From positions 23,994,640 through 24,058,639 of the forward strand of contig OY804590.1 of assembly GCA_963680875.1 (NCBI GenBank): 64,000 nucleotides of DNA, read 5' to 3'. The translations under genes were made by a program, and so were the position numbers. The stretch's first letter is position 1. Each line of letters begins with the position of its first letter. A model generated the notes under the pieces. It ran no database searches, had not been told where the DNA came from, and saw only the letters and a program-made list of their open reading frames with translations. Of this stretch, positions 47,481-56,876 are shown piece after piece. This DNA comes from Bathymodiolus brooksi (Eukaryota; Mollusca; Bivalvia; Mytilida; Modiolidae).

Positions 47481-48158
47481 AAAATCGTATACCTTATAAT
47501 TCCCTCCGTCAAATTTAATGAAGGTAGACAATGATCTCATATGGAGAGTAAATAAAGAAACATATGATCATGTCTATCACAGCCTCTTCAGCAAATAGGA
47601 AGTCAACCTCTACGAGTAATATTCCTTTGACTCGTTTGAGTTGATAATGATGCTTTAAATATTGCAATCGTTCTTACATCAATAGCTAGTTAGGCAATCC
47701 TCCATAGTCAAGTAGACTTTTACAACAAGGCAACATCGAATAAGTTGTTGTTATAATTGTCAATATTATAACCAGGTCATGATCAGACAAAAAAAAATTA
47801 GGCTTGGCATTACTAACTGGACCAGAAAAAAAGAGGGGTGTAGTAGCTTCCTAATAATAAACCTTGTTTACACTAGTGATGCTGTACTACTACAGTTTTA
47901 CCACAGATGCATACAAAAAAAAATGTACATGTATATTTCAGTATTAGGAACTCTCAAAAATATTTAGTAATCAAAATTTAGGTTGTCCAAAAAATTGTTT
48001 GGTTGTCCAATCAAGCCAGCAAAGCAGGCTTGCCCACTGAGGTGGTCCTTATGGTCGGGGGCTGCTCAAGACCCCCAGAAGCTCTGGGGTGAATGGTGCA
48101 AAATCCTGCATTCTGGGCATATCCTGGCACATAAATCTCGGCTTCAAATAGTAGGTTT

Positions 48159-50417
48159 TTTAGCTCACCTGACCCAAAGGGTCAGGTGAGCTATTGCCAT
48201 CACTTGGCGTCCGTCGTACGTCGTAAACTTTTTCAAAAATCTTCTCCTCTGAAAGTGCTAGACCAATGGAAACCAAACTTGGTCTGAATCATCACTAGGG
48301 TGTCTAGTTTCAAAATTGTGTCCGGTGATGCTGTGCACCAACCAACATGGCCGCTGTTACTAAAAATAGAACATATGGTAAAATTGCAGGTTTTGGGTAA
48401 TAACTCAAAAACCGTTAATAATATCAAAAAATCTGACATGGGGTAAAAATGATCAGCACATCAAGATCTACCTACCCTGCAATTTTGAAGTAAATCTGAT
48501 TACCCATCTTGGAGTTATTGCCCTTTTTTCATCAAATTTGTAAAATTTTAATACTTTTCGTCTTGTATTTCAAAAACTATAAGAGATAAAGGTTAACTTT
48601 AAATTGCAAAAATGTGCGGCATATCAAGATCTACCTACCCTGCAATTTTGAAGTAAATCCCATTACCCATTTTGACCGATTATGCAAATTAGAAAAAAGG
48701 GGGATGAAATTTTAAAAAAATCTTCTCCTCTGAAACTACTGAGCCAATCTCAACCAAACTTTGCTGAAATGATCCTTGGATGGTCCCCTTTCAAAATTGT
48801 GTCCGTCAGCGCCGTCCTGTATCCAATATTGCCGCCATTACTAAAAATAGAAATTTCTTCAAATGGCCAAAACTGCTCTATTTTAAGCCAGAAAGTGCCC
48901 AAATTTGAACTGTATAAGCATAATGATGAGTTTTTTAACATATATTACGGGATTTTTTATGAACTTTGAACTTTTGCCGGTTTTGACCGATTATGCAAAT
49001 TAGAAAAAAGGGGGGATGAAATTTTAAAAAAATCTTCTCCTCTGAAACTACTGACCCAATTTCAACCAAACTTTGCTGAAATGATCCTTAGGTGGTCCCA
49101 TTTCAAAATTGTGTCCGTCAGTGCCGTCCTGTATCCAAGATGGCTGCCATTACTAAAAATAGAAATTTCTTCAAATGGCCAAAACTGCTCTATTTTAAGC
49201 CAGAAAGTGCCCAAACTTGAACTGCATAAGCATAATGATGAACTTTTTAACATATATTACGGGATTTTTTATGAACTTTGAACTTTTGCCTATTTTGACC
49301 GATTATGCAAATTAGAAAAAAGGGAGGATGAAATTTAAAAAAATTCTTCTCCTCTGAAACTACTGAGCCAATCTCAACCAAACTTTGCTGAAATGATCCT
49401 TGGATGGTCCCCTTTCAAAATTTTGTCCGTCAGCGCCGTCCTGTATCCAAGATGGCCGCCATTACTAAAAATAGAAATTTCTTCAAATGGCCCAAACTGC
49501 TCTATTTTAAGCCAGAAAGTGCCCAAATTTGAACTGCATAAGCATAATGATTAGCTTTTTAACATATATTATGGGATTTTTTATGAACTTTGAACTTTTG
49601 CCTATTTTGACCGATTATGCAAATTAGAAAAAAGGGGGGATGAAATTAAAAAAAAATCTTCTCCTCTGAAACTACTGAGCCAATCTCAACCAAACTGTGC
49701 TGAAATGATTCTTGGGTGGTCCTCTTCCAAAATTGTGTCCGGCATTTCAGAACACCGACCAAGATGGCCGCCACAGCCGAACTTAATTTAACATAGGACC
49801 CTATGGGTGCTCAATAAGAACAAAATTTTGATGAAATAGTCATTGGATGGTTCTCTTCCAAAAATGTGTCCGGCGGTTCGGCCCTTCGATCAAGATGGCC
49901 CCCACAGCCGAACTTAGCTTAACATAGGACCCTATGGGAAATTCACATAAAAATCTTCTCCTCAGAAACCACTGGGCCAATTGCAATCAAACTTTTGTGG
50001 AATGATCCTTGGATGGCCCCCTTCCAAAATTGTGTTCGGTGATCCCGACTTCCAACCAAGATGGCCACCAGGCTAAAAATAGAAAAAATGGGGGATGAAA
50101 TTATTCCTCTTGAAATGCATTTTTTTGTTGACTCACTGCTTTTGGTTACTCAAATAATCAAAGGGAAGCAACTCTTATTACAAAATGTGAAGTATGAAAA
50201 GCAAAATTTTGAGAATCATTGACATATATGTTTTTTTACAGCAATTTTGATAAATTACATTAAAGGGGGGAACCCCTGCCCAATTTTTTTGGGTTGAAAG
50301 AGTCTGCAATGACGAAGGCTACATTTGTTAATTTTTTTTACCGAAGTTATCAAGTTTTATTGACTGATGTTGTTATTATACCCAGGTGAGCTATACAGGC
50401 TCCTGGGAGCCTCTAGT
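48159..50417 (+). mobile_element. Compound repeat opening with an AGCTCACCTGACCC hairpin and ending GAGCCTCTAGTTTT
   Basis: It starts with a palindrome AGCTCACCTGACCC-AAA-GGGTCAGGTGAGCT (48161-48191), contains CTTCTCCTCTGAAA units and a 311-bp tandem array, and ends CAGGTGAGCTATACAGGCTC ... CTAGTTTT. The 155-bp arrays at 31155 and 62915 have similar starts and ends, so it appears to be one mobile family of unknown class. No coding capacity is seen. The host sequence on each side carries related copies of CCCAGAAGCTCTGG and CCTGGCACATAAA (48075-48140 and 50452-50513). Confidence 0.65.
48671..49615 (+). repeat. Tandem repeat, 311-312-bp period, three copies
   Basis: TTTGACCGATTATGCAAATT starts at 48671, 48982, 49294 and 49605. 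Units share CCTTGGATGGTCCCCTTTCA, ATCCAAGATGGCCGCCATTA and AAGCCAGAAAGTGCCCAAA. Mirrored ORFs on both strands are by-products. Confidence 0.92.
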
Positions 50418-50619
50418 TTTACTGAATTTTTTGCTTGACAAGTCACAAGGCACCCAGAAGCTCTGGATTTAAAGGTGCAAACATATGCAATCTGGCCATT
50501 TCCTGGCACATAAACCAGCTCGTACTCCTTTTGGCAATCTTTTATAGATTTTTTCACAAACTTCCACATGTTTGAGAAACGGAAATTGATAAAATACAAG
50601 TAATAACCGGAAACCGCAT

Positions 50620-50874
50620 TGGTATTAGATTCTGGTCAAATATCAACAATGCCAAAGTTCCGATGATCGTTTATTTGAAGAGTTTTATATTTATAGCTAT
50701 TTTAAGAGGTAATTTAGGAAAATCTACTCACAAAACTTGAAAAGAATAAATTTCAGCATCTGGGTAAAAGAAAATTTCAGGTCGTCACTCGGACAACTTT
50801 GTTACAAATTCAGGTCGTTCGTAATCGTTTTTGGTCGTCATTGATGATCGGACGACCGGGAATTTCGAACACTG
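50620..50874. repeat. Right end of a hAT-like element (AATTTCGAACACTG)
   Basis: GGTCGT words precede CGACCGGGAATTTCGAACACTG-type terminus ending at 50874. The left end was not found. Confidence 0.4.
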
Positions 50875-51302
50875 ATTATTATTTAACTTGTACTGCCAGA
50901 TTAATATCAGCTTAACAACCTTGCTTTGCTTCTTTCTCAGTTGCTTTTCCTTCTAGTTATATGCATTGAGAATGTGGAATCTTTTTGCTGATGACATTAA
51001 CGAATAGAAACAAAAATTATGAAAAATTAGTTTTTTTTAAGACAGATTATGGTGCAACCTTCTTTTTATGGAAGCCCATATGTTTTTCTACTTTATGAAT
51101 CATCAAATCTTACCTATATAAATATATCTACATCATGTTTGAATGGGTGCAGATTGTAAATGTGCACAGATTAGATAATGTTTTAACAGGAAGTAAAAAT
51201 TATCTGCAAGAATTCGGTATTAAAATTATTACATTACATACATGTAGATTTCATTATATTTCTTTTTTTGTTGTTGTTGAAAATACTGCATATTTTGTAT
51301 AC

Positions 51303-51550
51303 CAGAGGTGGATCCAGACATTTCCATAAAAAAAAAAGGGGGGGGGGGGTTCTAGAAAATAAATCAGATTTCAAAACAATTTGTTTTAGGAAAAAGCAAA
51401 AGATACTGTCAGTGTGGCATAATTAAAAGCGAAAATTACAAAACATATTAAATAAAAAGGACAAGGACGAAATGGGCAATATTCTGTTAAAACACGTTTT
51501 TACCAGTCTTTAACTTAGCTCAAAACCCCACCCCCTGGATCTGCCTTATG
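51303..51550. mobile_element. 248-bp hAT-like element, CAGAGGTGGATCCAG end, 5-bp TSD TATAC
   Basis: The left end CAGAGGTGGATCCAG and the right end CTGGATCTGCCTTATG are imperfect inverted copies. TATAC lies outside both (51298-51302 and 51551-51555). Internal A and G runs follow the left end. Same end type as 2911-4199. Confidence 0.75.
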
Positions 51551-51646
51551 TATACTGGTTAAATTTTTTTCTTGGCTGCAATGAATGAAAATGTTGTTTT
51601 TTTTTCAACACTGTTCATACAGTGAGATTGTACAACCACTTGTTAC

Positions 51647-52075
51647 AGGAATTGATAATAGCTTTAAGTACTCATCCATTTTATGTAGTCTATTTGAAGA
51701 GACGTCATCATATATCTTCTCCAAGTATGTCTGTTTTACAGTGGAAACTGATGAAATGTGAAAGTGTATTATTATTATTCTTTGTTTCAGGAATTGATAA
51801 TGGCTTTAAATACTCATCCATTTTATGTAGTCTATTTGAAGAGACATCATCATATATCTTCTCCAAGTATGTCTGTTTTACAGTGGAAACTGATGAAATG
51901 TGAAAGTGTATTATTATTATTCTTTGTTTCAGGAATTGATAATGGCTTTAAGTACTCATCCATTTTATGTAGTAGTCTATTTGAAGAGACATCATCATAT
52001 ATCTTCTCCAAGTATGCCTGTTTTACAGTGGAAACTGATGAAATGTGAAAGTGTATTATTATAATTCTTTGTTTA
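51647..52075 (+). repeat. Tandem repeat, 142-145-bp unit, three copies, just upstream of exon 3
   Basis: AGGAATTGATAATGGCTTTA starts at 51647, 51789 and 51931. Units include TATTTGAAGAGACATCATCA and TACAGTGGAAACTGATGAAA. Copies 2 and 3 begin directly after TTTGTTTCAG, which looks like a splice acceptor. The ORFs over the array are artefacts. Confidence 0.92.
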
Positions 52076-52217
52076 AGGGCTGGAATCACTAAAAAAAAAT
52101 TGTATCATTAGATAATTTAAGACATGATGTTTTCAGAAATATTCTTTGTTTAAGGGCTGGAATCACTAAAAAAAACTTGTATCATTAAATAATTTAAAAT
52201 ATGATGTTTTCAGAAAT
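52064..52217 (+). repeat. 77-bp tandem duplication that includes the exon 3 splice acceptor
   Basis: Unit 1 (52064-52140) and unit 2 (52141-52217) are both 77 bp and differ at about five positions. Both end ATGATGTTTTCAGAAAT. In unit 2 that is the real acceptor plus the first four bases of exon 3. Confidence 0.95.
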
Positions 52218-52277
52218 CTGGTGTCGGCTTCACAGGATGGTAAATTGATAGTCTGGGATGGATATACAACCAACAAG
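52214..52277 (+). CDS. GNB1: G-beta coding exon 3 (residues 69-90)
   Basis: A short 64-base exon completes the Arg codon and encodes [20 protein letters not shown] plus a final Lys, the end of the first WD repeat including the diagnostic VWD. The acceptor is TGATGTTTTCAG at 52202-52213 and the donor is GTATAG. The first four exon bases and the acceptor are part of a 77-bp tandem duplication, so a second, identical-looking acceptor sits 77 bases upstream. Confidence 0.96.
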
Positions 52278-53900
52278 GTATAGTATTATATTAATGGCAG
52301 ACTTAATGGCTTAGGATCATACTGAAAATTTTACTTACCGGTATTTGTTCAACAAGTATCAGTTTGGATCAAAGTCATATAGTATGTTATGCTGGCAACT
52401 GTATTCTAGACCCTGTGTCTTATTTAAAGGGGTGATTTGTTTATGTACGAAAGCAAAAAAATTGCTTTGTTTTGGCCCTGCGTCTTAAATAAAGGAGCAA
52501 CTTTTAATGTGGAAAATATGATAGTAGTATCCTTACACGTATATACATGCATATGCACTGTATACATTGTAGGGGGTAAGATTCATTAATATGAAGATGA
52601 AAGGTTATACGCTAGTTTTTAATTTTGGGATTGTGTTCACATAAAAATATCAACTTATTAAATGGGTTTATATCCACAGGTTTTTACTTAAACGAATTTA
52701 TTGTACTTGCAATAAAAACCCGCGAAAATAACCACTTACAGTCCTCGAAATGAAAATTGTAATTTACTGATCTGAATCGAACATATTTTTTTTTACTTTC
52801 TTTGGCAGTTATTTCAGGAAGAAGTCTTATTCTGATTATCTTATGAAAACAAATTAAAATTTTAACACCACAAAACAAAGTCAAGGAAGGGATCATCATC
52901 ATATGAAAACACTTATCGTAAGGAAATACCTGTGTCAAGTTAAAAACTTCCCCATTGATAGAGATACAAACATAATGTTTTAATATTCCTTGAATTGTAT
53001 TGATTTTATGTTGTCGCAGGGATACAAGTAAAATAATTATTTCAAATCAAATTTCATTTATGTTTCCTTGGAAACACATTGTTATTATTATTTTAAAAAT
53101 CATACTGCGTCAAACGATTGCTTAACAATCAGGAAACCTGCAGTCAATAGTGGGTCATATATTGCCAGTTTGGAAAAAATATACTGTAACTTGTCAATCC
53201 ACGATTCCTAATTAATGTAAATCCATCTCTAAAAAAAACTTGGCAAGACAAACCTGTTGGTGTTTGTTTACCTCAAGAATAATCTTGAACTTTCATTTGG
53301 TCACTTGTGATTGTATAATTCTATCTTATATAGTAACATCTAAAATGGGATGCAGTAAAATTGAAAATTGTCAGCTAACTGGTGATTAGATGTTAATTCT
53401 TACTTTTATTTGAATTTTCAATTATTAGACAAGATATTCTGAATTTTTCATCTTTGATTAATATGCATTTCCGTTTCATGTCATTGCCCAACCAATTCTC
53501 TTTTTTTTTATTCAAGTTTCTTTTTGTTAACATCATGATGCCTCCAAAAAAAAGAGAATAAGATTAATCTCAACTATTGTTGAAAGTGGCATTAAACACC
53601 ACAAACTAAGCGAAGTATAATGCTCCTGGAATTGTAAACCGGCAAAATATATTAAAATCCAATCCACAATTTTACTCTTGATTAATTTTGATATTTATAC
53701 ATCCTTTTTCCATTCTTCTATATATCTTATATATTATAGTAATAAATATTTTCCTATTAATTTCATTGGAATATAATCGTGCAATATATCCTTGTATTTG
53801 CACGCTATATGTATATTGCACTAGTTCAAATATGACTATTTGAAGTAGTTCAATATTCCACTTAAATATAATAAAATACACAATATTTGTATAAAAAAGG
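52278..53900. other. Intron 3 start, only a SINE tail (53574-53606) recognised
   Basis: GTTGAAAGTGGCATTAAACA marks the SINE 3' end. ORFs at 52684-52938 and 53672-53881 (minus) show no family motifs. Confidence 0.5.
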
Positions 53901-54235
53901 GTTATTGCATGAATATTGGTGATTATTACTCTTCATGTAAGAAACTATCATTATAATTGACATGATATTATCGAAACATAATTTTACAAAGAATAAATAG
54001 CGTCGTACTATGCACTCGCATAGTACTATTGTTGGAGTCATTTATAATGCTGATTGGCGGGGCTTAGAACAATATTACGTCATTTAAATAGCCGGGGTCT
54101 AAACAGGATCACCTGAGCGCTTTTAACAGTATACAATTTACAATGTATTATACGTTTTTCTTTAACGTTGATGCTGTCGTCTGTCAATACAATGTTAGAA
54201 GGTTAGAAGGCATAATGCACGACCCGAAGATTATT

Positions 54236-54412
54236 GTATAAATATTGTCCCGTGCAATATGATAAACTGCTCGGGACATTATTTATACAATAATATTGTG
54301 TTGTCCATGTTATATGCCGAAATATGTCCCACGGTTAGAAGGCATAAAGTCGTGCATTATGCCTTCTAACCTTGGGACATATTTCGGCATATAACATGGA
54401 CAACACAATATT
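54236..54412. repeat. Nested palindromes in the foldback core
   Basis: One hairpin has TTGTATAAATATTGTCCCG paired with CGGGACATTATTTATACAA (54236-54291). A second has 54-bp arms (54291-54345 and 54359-54412), TTGTCCATGTTATATGCCGA and onward, with one mismatch and a 13-base loop. GGTTAGAAGGCATAA also occurs at 54199. Confidence 0.88.
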
Positions 54413-54750
54413 ATTGTTATTATTACTCTGATTGTCTGGTGATTGAAAAAAATGAAATTTGTCTAAAATGTATTGATAGTATAAAGATTGGCAAATAATA
54501 TTCATTTAAAGAAAAACATATAATACATTGTAAATTGTACACTGTTAAAAGTGCTCAGGTGATCCCGCCTATTTAAATGACGTAGCATTGTTCTAAGCTC
54601 CGCCCATCAGCAAAGTAATGACTCCAACAATAGTACTATGCGAGTGCAGAGTACAATAATGCTATTATTCTTTGTAAAATTATACTTCGATAATATCATA
54701 TCAATTATAATGAAAGTTTCTTACATGAAGAATAATAATCACCAATATTC

Positions 54751-55395
54751 CAAGGGTTGAAAATTCCTCAAGTTCGAAGCCCGGGACTAGAAAATTGAAA
54801 CTTCGGGCTTGCCATTTTTCCATGGAAAAAGCCCATCGTGCCTTTAATAAAATAAAAACTCCACTTTTTTCTAAGCGTCTTGTTTTCAATTCAAATCACA
54901 TGCAAGTTTTTGTCAGTCGTCTCCTTTCACTGTAAATAAGTACTAAAAAGTATTTTAAGAACGGTAATACACATCCTGAACGGATCAATATTTCTCATGA
55001 ATATTAATGAGTTCCGAATCACCTATGTGCTTCCCACATGTTTATGTTGACAACTTTTGAGAAAAATGTTGTTGCTTGATTTTAATTTTACAGTCAAAAA
55101 AGCAGAAAAACGTCTTGAAAGTTTGTTTAATACTGCCTACGGTGTTGTCAAAGCTGGAAAACCATTTTCAGATTATGAATTGATATGTGAAATACAAATT
55201 AAAAATGGACTTGACCTGGGTGAAAACTATAGAAATATTAATGGTTGTAAAACTTTTGCTGCATCAATTGCACAAACTTTAGTTGACAAGCAAGTAAAAT
55301 TTCAAATTTTATCCTACAAATCACTGACCGGACTTGGGTTTAAGAAGTTTAAAAAGCCCTGGGCTTGGGCCTGCCCAAAAAAATTTCAACCCCTG
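54751..55395. mobile_element. 645-bp hAT-like element, CAAGGGTTGAAA / TTTCAACCCCTG ends, 5-bp TSD
   Basis: The ends are CAAGGGTTGAAAATT and, from the right on the minus strand, CAGGGGTTGAAATTT. TATTC (54746-54750) and TTTTC (55396-55400) flank it, a 5-bp duplication with one change. The borders are confirmed because the joined flanks reproduce the mirror arm of the host foldback element. It carries a transposase remnant on the + strand. Confidence 0.85.
55057..55330 (+). pseudogene. hAT-type transposase (KIAA1586/ZMYM-like) remnant
   Basis: A + strand ORF reads through 55440. Its central part, AEKRLESLFNTAYGVVKAGK, PFSDYELICEIQIKNGLDLG and NYRNINGCKTFAASIAQTL, follows the pattern 'F.TAY...K...PF.D...lce.q..nG.dlG..yr....c..f...ia' of the region ahead of the catalytic domain in domesticated hAT proteins such as KIAA1586. 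No catalytic residues and no C-terminal dimerisation domain remain. The end of the ORF (after about 55330) runs through the right terminus and is not protein-derived. Confidence 0.6.
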
Positions 55396-55581
55396 TTTTC
55401 ATGCAATAAGCCTATATTACTGTTTAATGGGTATTATTGATCTATTGATCACTTATATACCAGTAAATTATTTAAGATTTTAGTTGAGTACACATGTGTA
55501 TATAATGATAATCCATCAATATTGTTATCCCAATTCTCATTATTCTCTGACAGTATGGCAATTGGCATTTCTATTGTAAGA

Positions 55582-56030
55582 CTGGAAAACAATGAGCCAT
55601 ATGTCCATAGGATCTCTATGAAGGTGTTGGATATTATTTAGAGTCATGGCTAGATAAATGTAAACTAGAAGTTGAAATGACAAGGTTTAAAATGAAATTT
55701 CAGTACCCACATATAATCACTGATAAATGTATATGAACTGGAAAACAATGAGCCATATGTCCATAGAGTCTCTATAAAGGTGTTGAATGTTATGTAGTCA
55801 TGGCTAGATAAATGTAAACTAGAAGTTGAAATGACAAGGTTTAAAATGAAATTTCAGTGCCCACATAAACTGGTAAATAAATGTATGAAGTGATTTAACA
55901 ACATTTAAAACAAAGTGTTAAAGTATAGAGTATGTACCTAATGGCCAGATAATGTCATGCAGAAATGTAAACTAGCAGTTAGTTGAAATGACGAGGTTTA
56001 AAGTGAAATTTGAGTGCCCACATATATCGA
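55582..56030 (+). repeat. Tandem repeat, 156-bp period, two good copies and one decayed
   Basis: CTGGAAAACAATGAGCCATA starts at 55582 and 55738. A third, partial unit at about 55925-56030 retains AATGTAAACTAGCAGTTAG and GTTTAAAGTGAAATTTGAGT. Confidence 0.88.
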
Positions 56031-56474
56031 CCACCACCGCTACATTTATATGAATTGATTAACAATATTTAAAACAAAACAAAATTGTCAGATACATGTA
56101 CAGTAAAATAAATGAGAAAAGGTCAGTAGACTGGATTGATGATTGATGGGGCAATTAGTAAGCGTAGGGCAAGAAAAGGTTAGCTGCAAAAACAGTAGTG
56201 ACTTTAGATGTTGCTGTAGAGAGTTTACTGATCATAATCATATAATACAAAGTTGTTTTATCTATTGTGTATTGATGAATGTCATTACTATCAGTACCAA
56301 TAGACTCCCCTAACATCCAAGTTTATGGCAATTTGGAAAATTGATTCTTCCAATGGAAAACAACCAAAAACAAAATGTTAATTAAATCTAATATTCATTA
56401 AACAATTTGATGGTAAATGGGTGATTATAATTGTTTCAGTAAAAGATAAGGTTAGGTAACGTGGTACCACTGTG

Positions 56475-56699
56475 ATCAATATTTCAGTGTTGCCATGACA
56501 ATCGGTTTTATTTGCTGGAGGTAACCAGAGTACCCATAGAAATTAAGGTTCAGTAGGTAATGGGAAATCTGGACAGAATTCATGTTGGAAATAAATTATT
56601 ACAATTTACTCTTCTTTTTTTGTTCTCAATAACTAATTCAATTCTCTGCCACGATATAGCTGAAATATTATTGAAAGTGGAGCTAAGCACCATAACCCA
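56475..56699. repeat. Two SINE pieces in opposite orientation
   Basis: 56475-56545 reads as minus-strand family B (GATCAATATTTCAG, GGTAACCAGAGTACCCATAG). 56646-56699 reads plus (CTGCCACGATATAGCTGAAA, GTGGAGCTAAGCACCATAAC). Confidence 0.65.
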
Positions 56700-56876
56700 G
56701 CCCCTCAAAAACTATTTCATTCTGAGGCTTGCAATTAAATAAAGTTGTTTTAAAACAGCTGTAAACAACTACTTTCAGTCCTCAAAATGAAAATTCTAAT
56801 TTACTGCTCCGAATCAAATTTTTGAATTTATTTTTATATAGTTCATAATAAAAACTGAAAAATTTACAGGTTTTAA

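Larger units (their letters stand above)
53902..55410. mobile_element. Foldback element (~250-bp arms) interrupted by a hAT-like insertion
   Basis: The left arm 53902-54164 pairs with the right arm 54506-54750 continued at 55396-55410. Shared words include TTATTGCATGAATATTGGTG, TTTTACAAAGAATAA, GCATAGTACTATTGTTGGAG and ACAATTTACAATGTATTATA. The middle (54165-54505) holds further nested palindromes. Removing 54751-55395 restores the right arm tip exactly as the mirror of the left. No coding capacity. Confidence 0.85.

Noticed and set aside
48682..49281. Mirrored ORFs of 63-95 residues on both strands
   Set aside because: They recur with the 311-bp tandem repeat and have no protein-family features.
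51622..52089. ORFs of 79-96 residues
   Set aside because: They arise from the 142-bp tandem repeat, are open on both strands, and change frame between units.
53897..54758. AAGGGTT on both sides as a 7-bp TSD of the foldback element
   Set aside because: The right copy is the terminus of a separate hAT-like insertion. Removing that insertion shows the foldback arm continuing at 55396, so the match is coincidence.
55057..55440. The entire 127-residue ORF as a hAT protein
   Set aside because: Only about residues 14-88 resemble hAT proteins. The C-terminal part is the translated terminal inverted repeat and flanking DNA.
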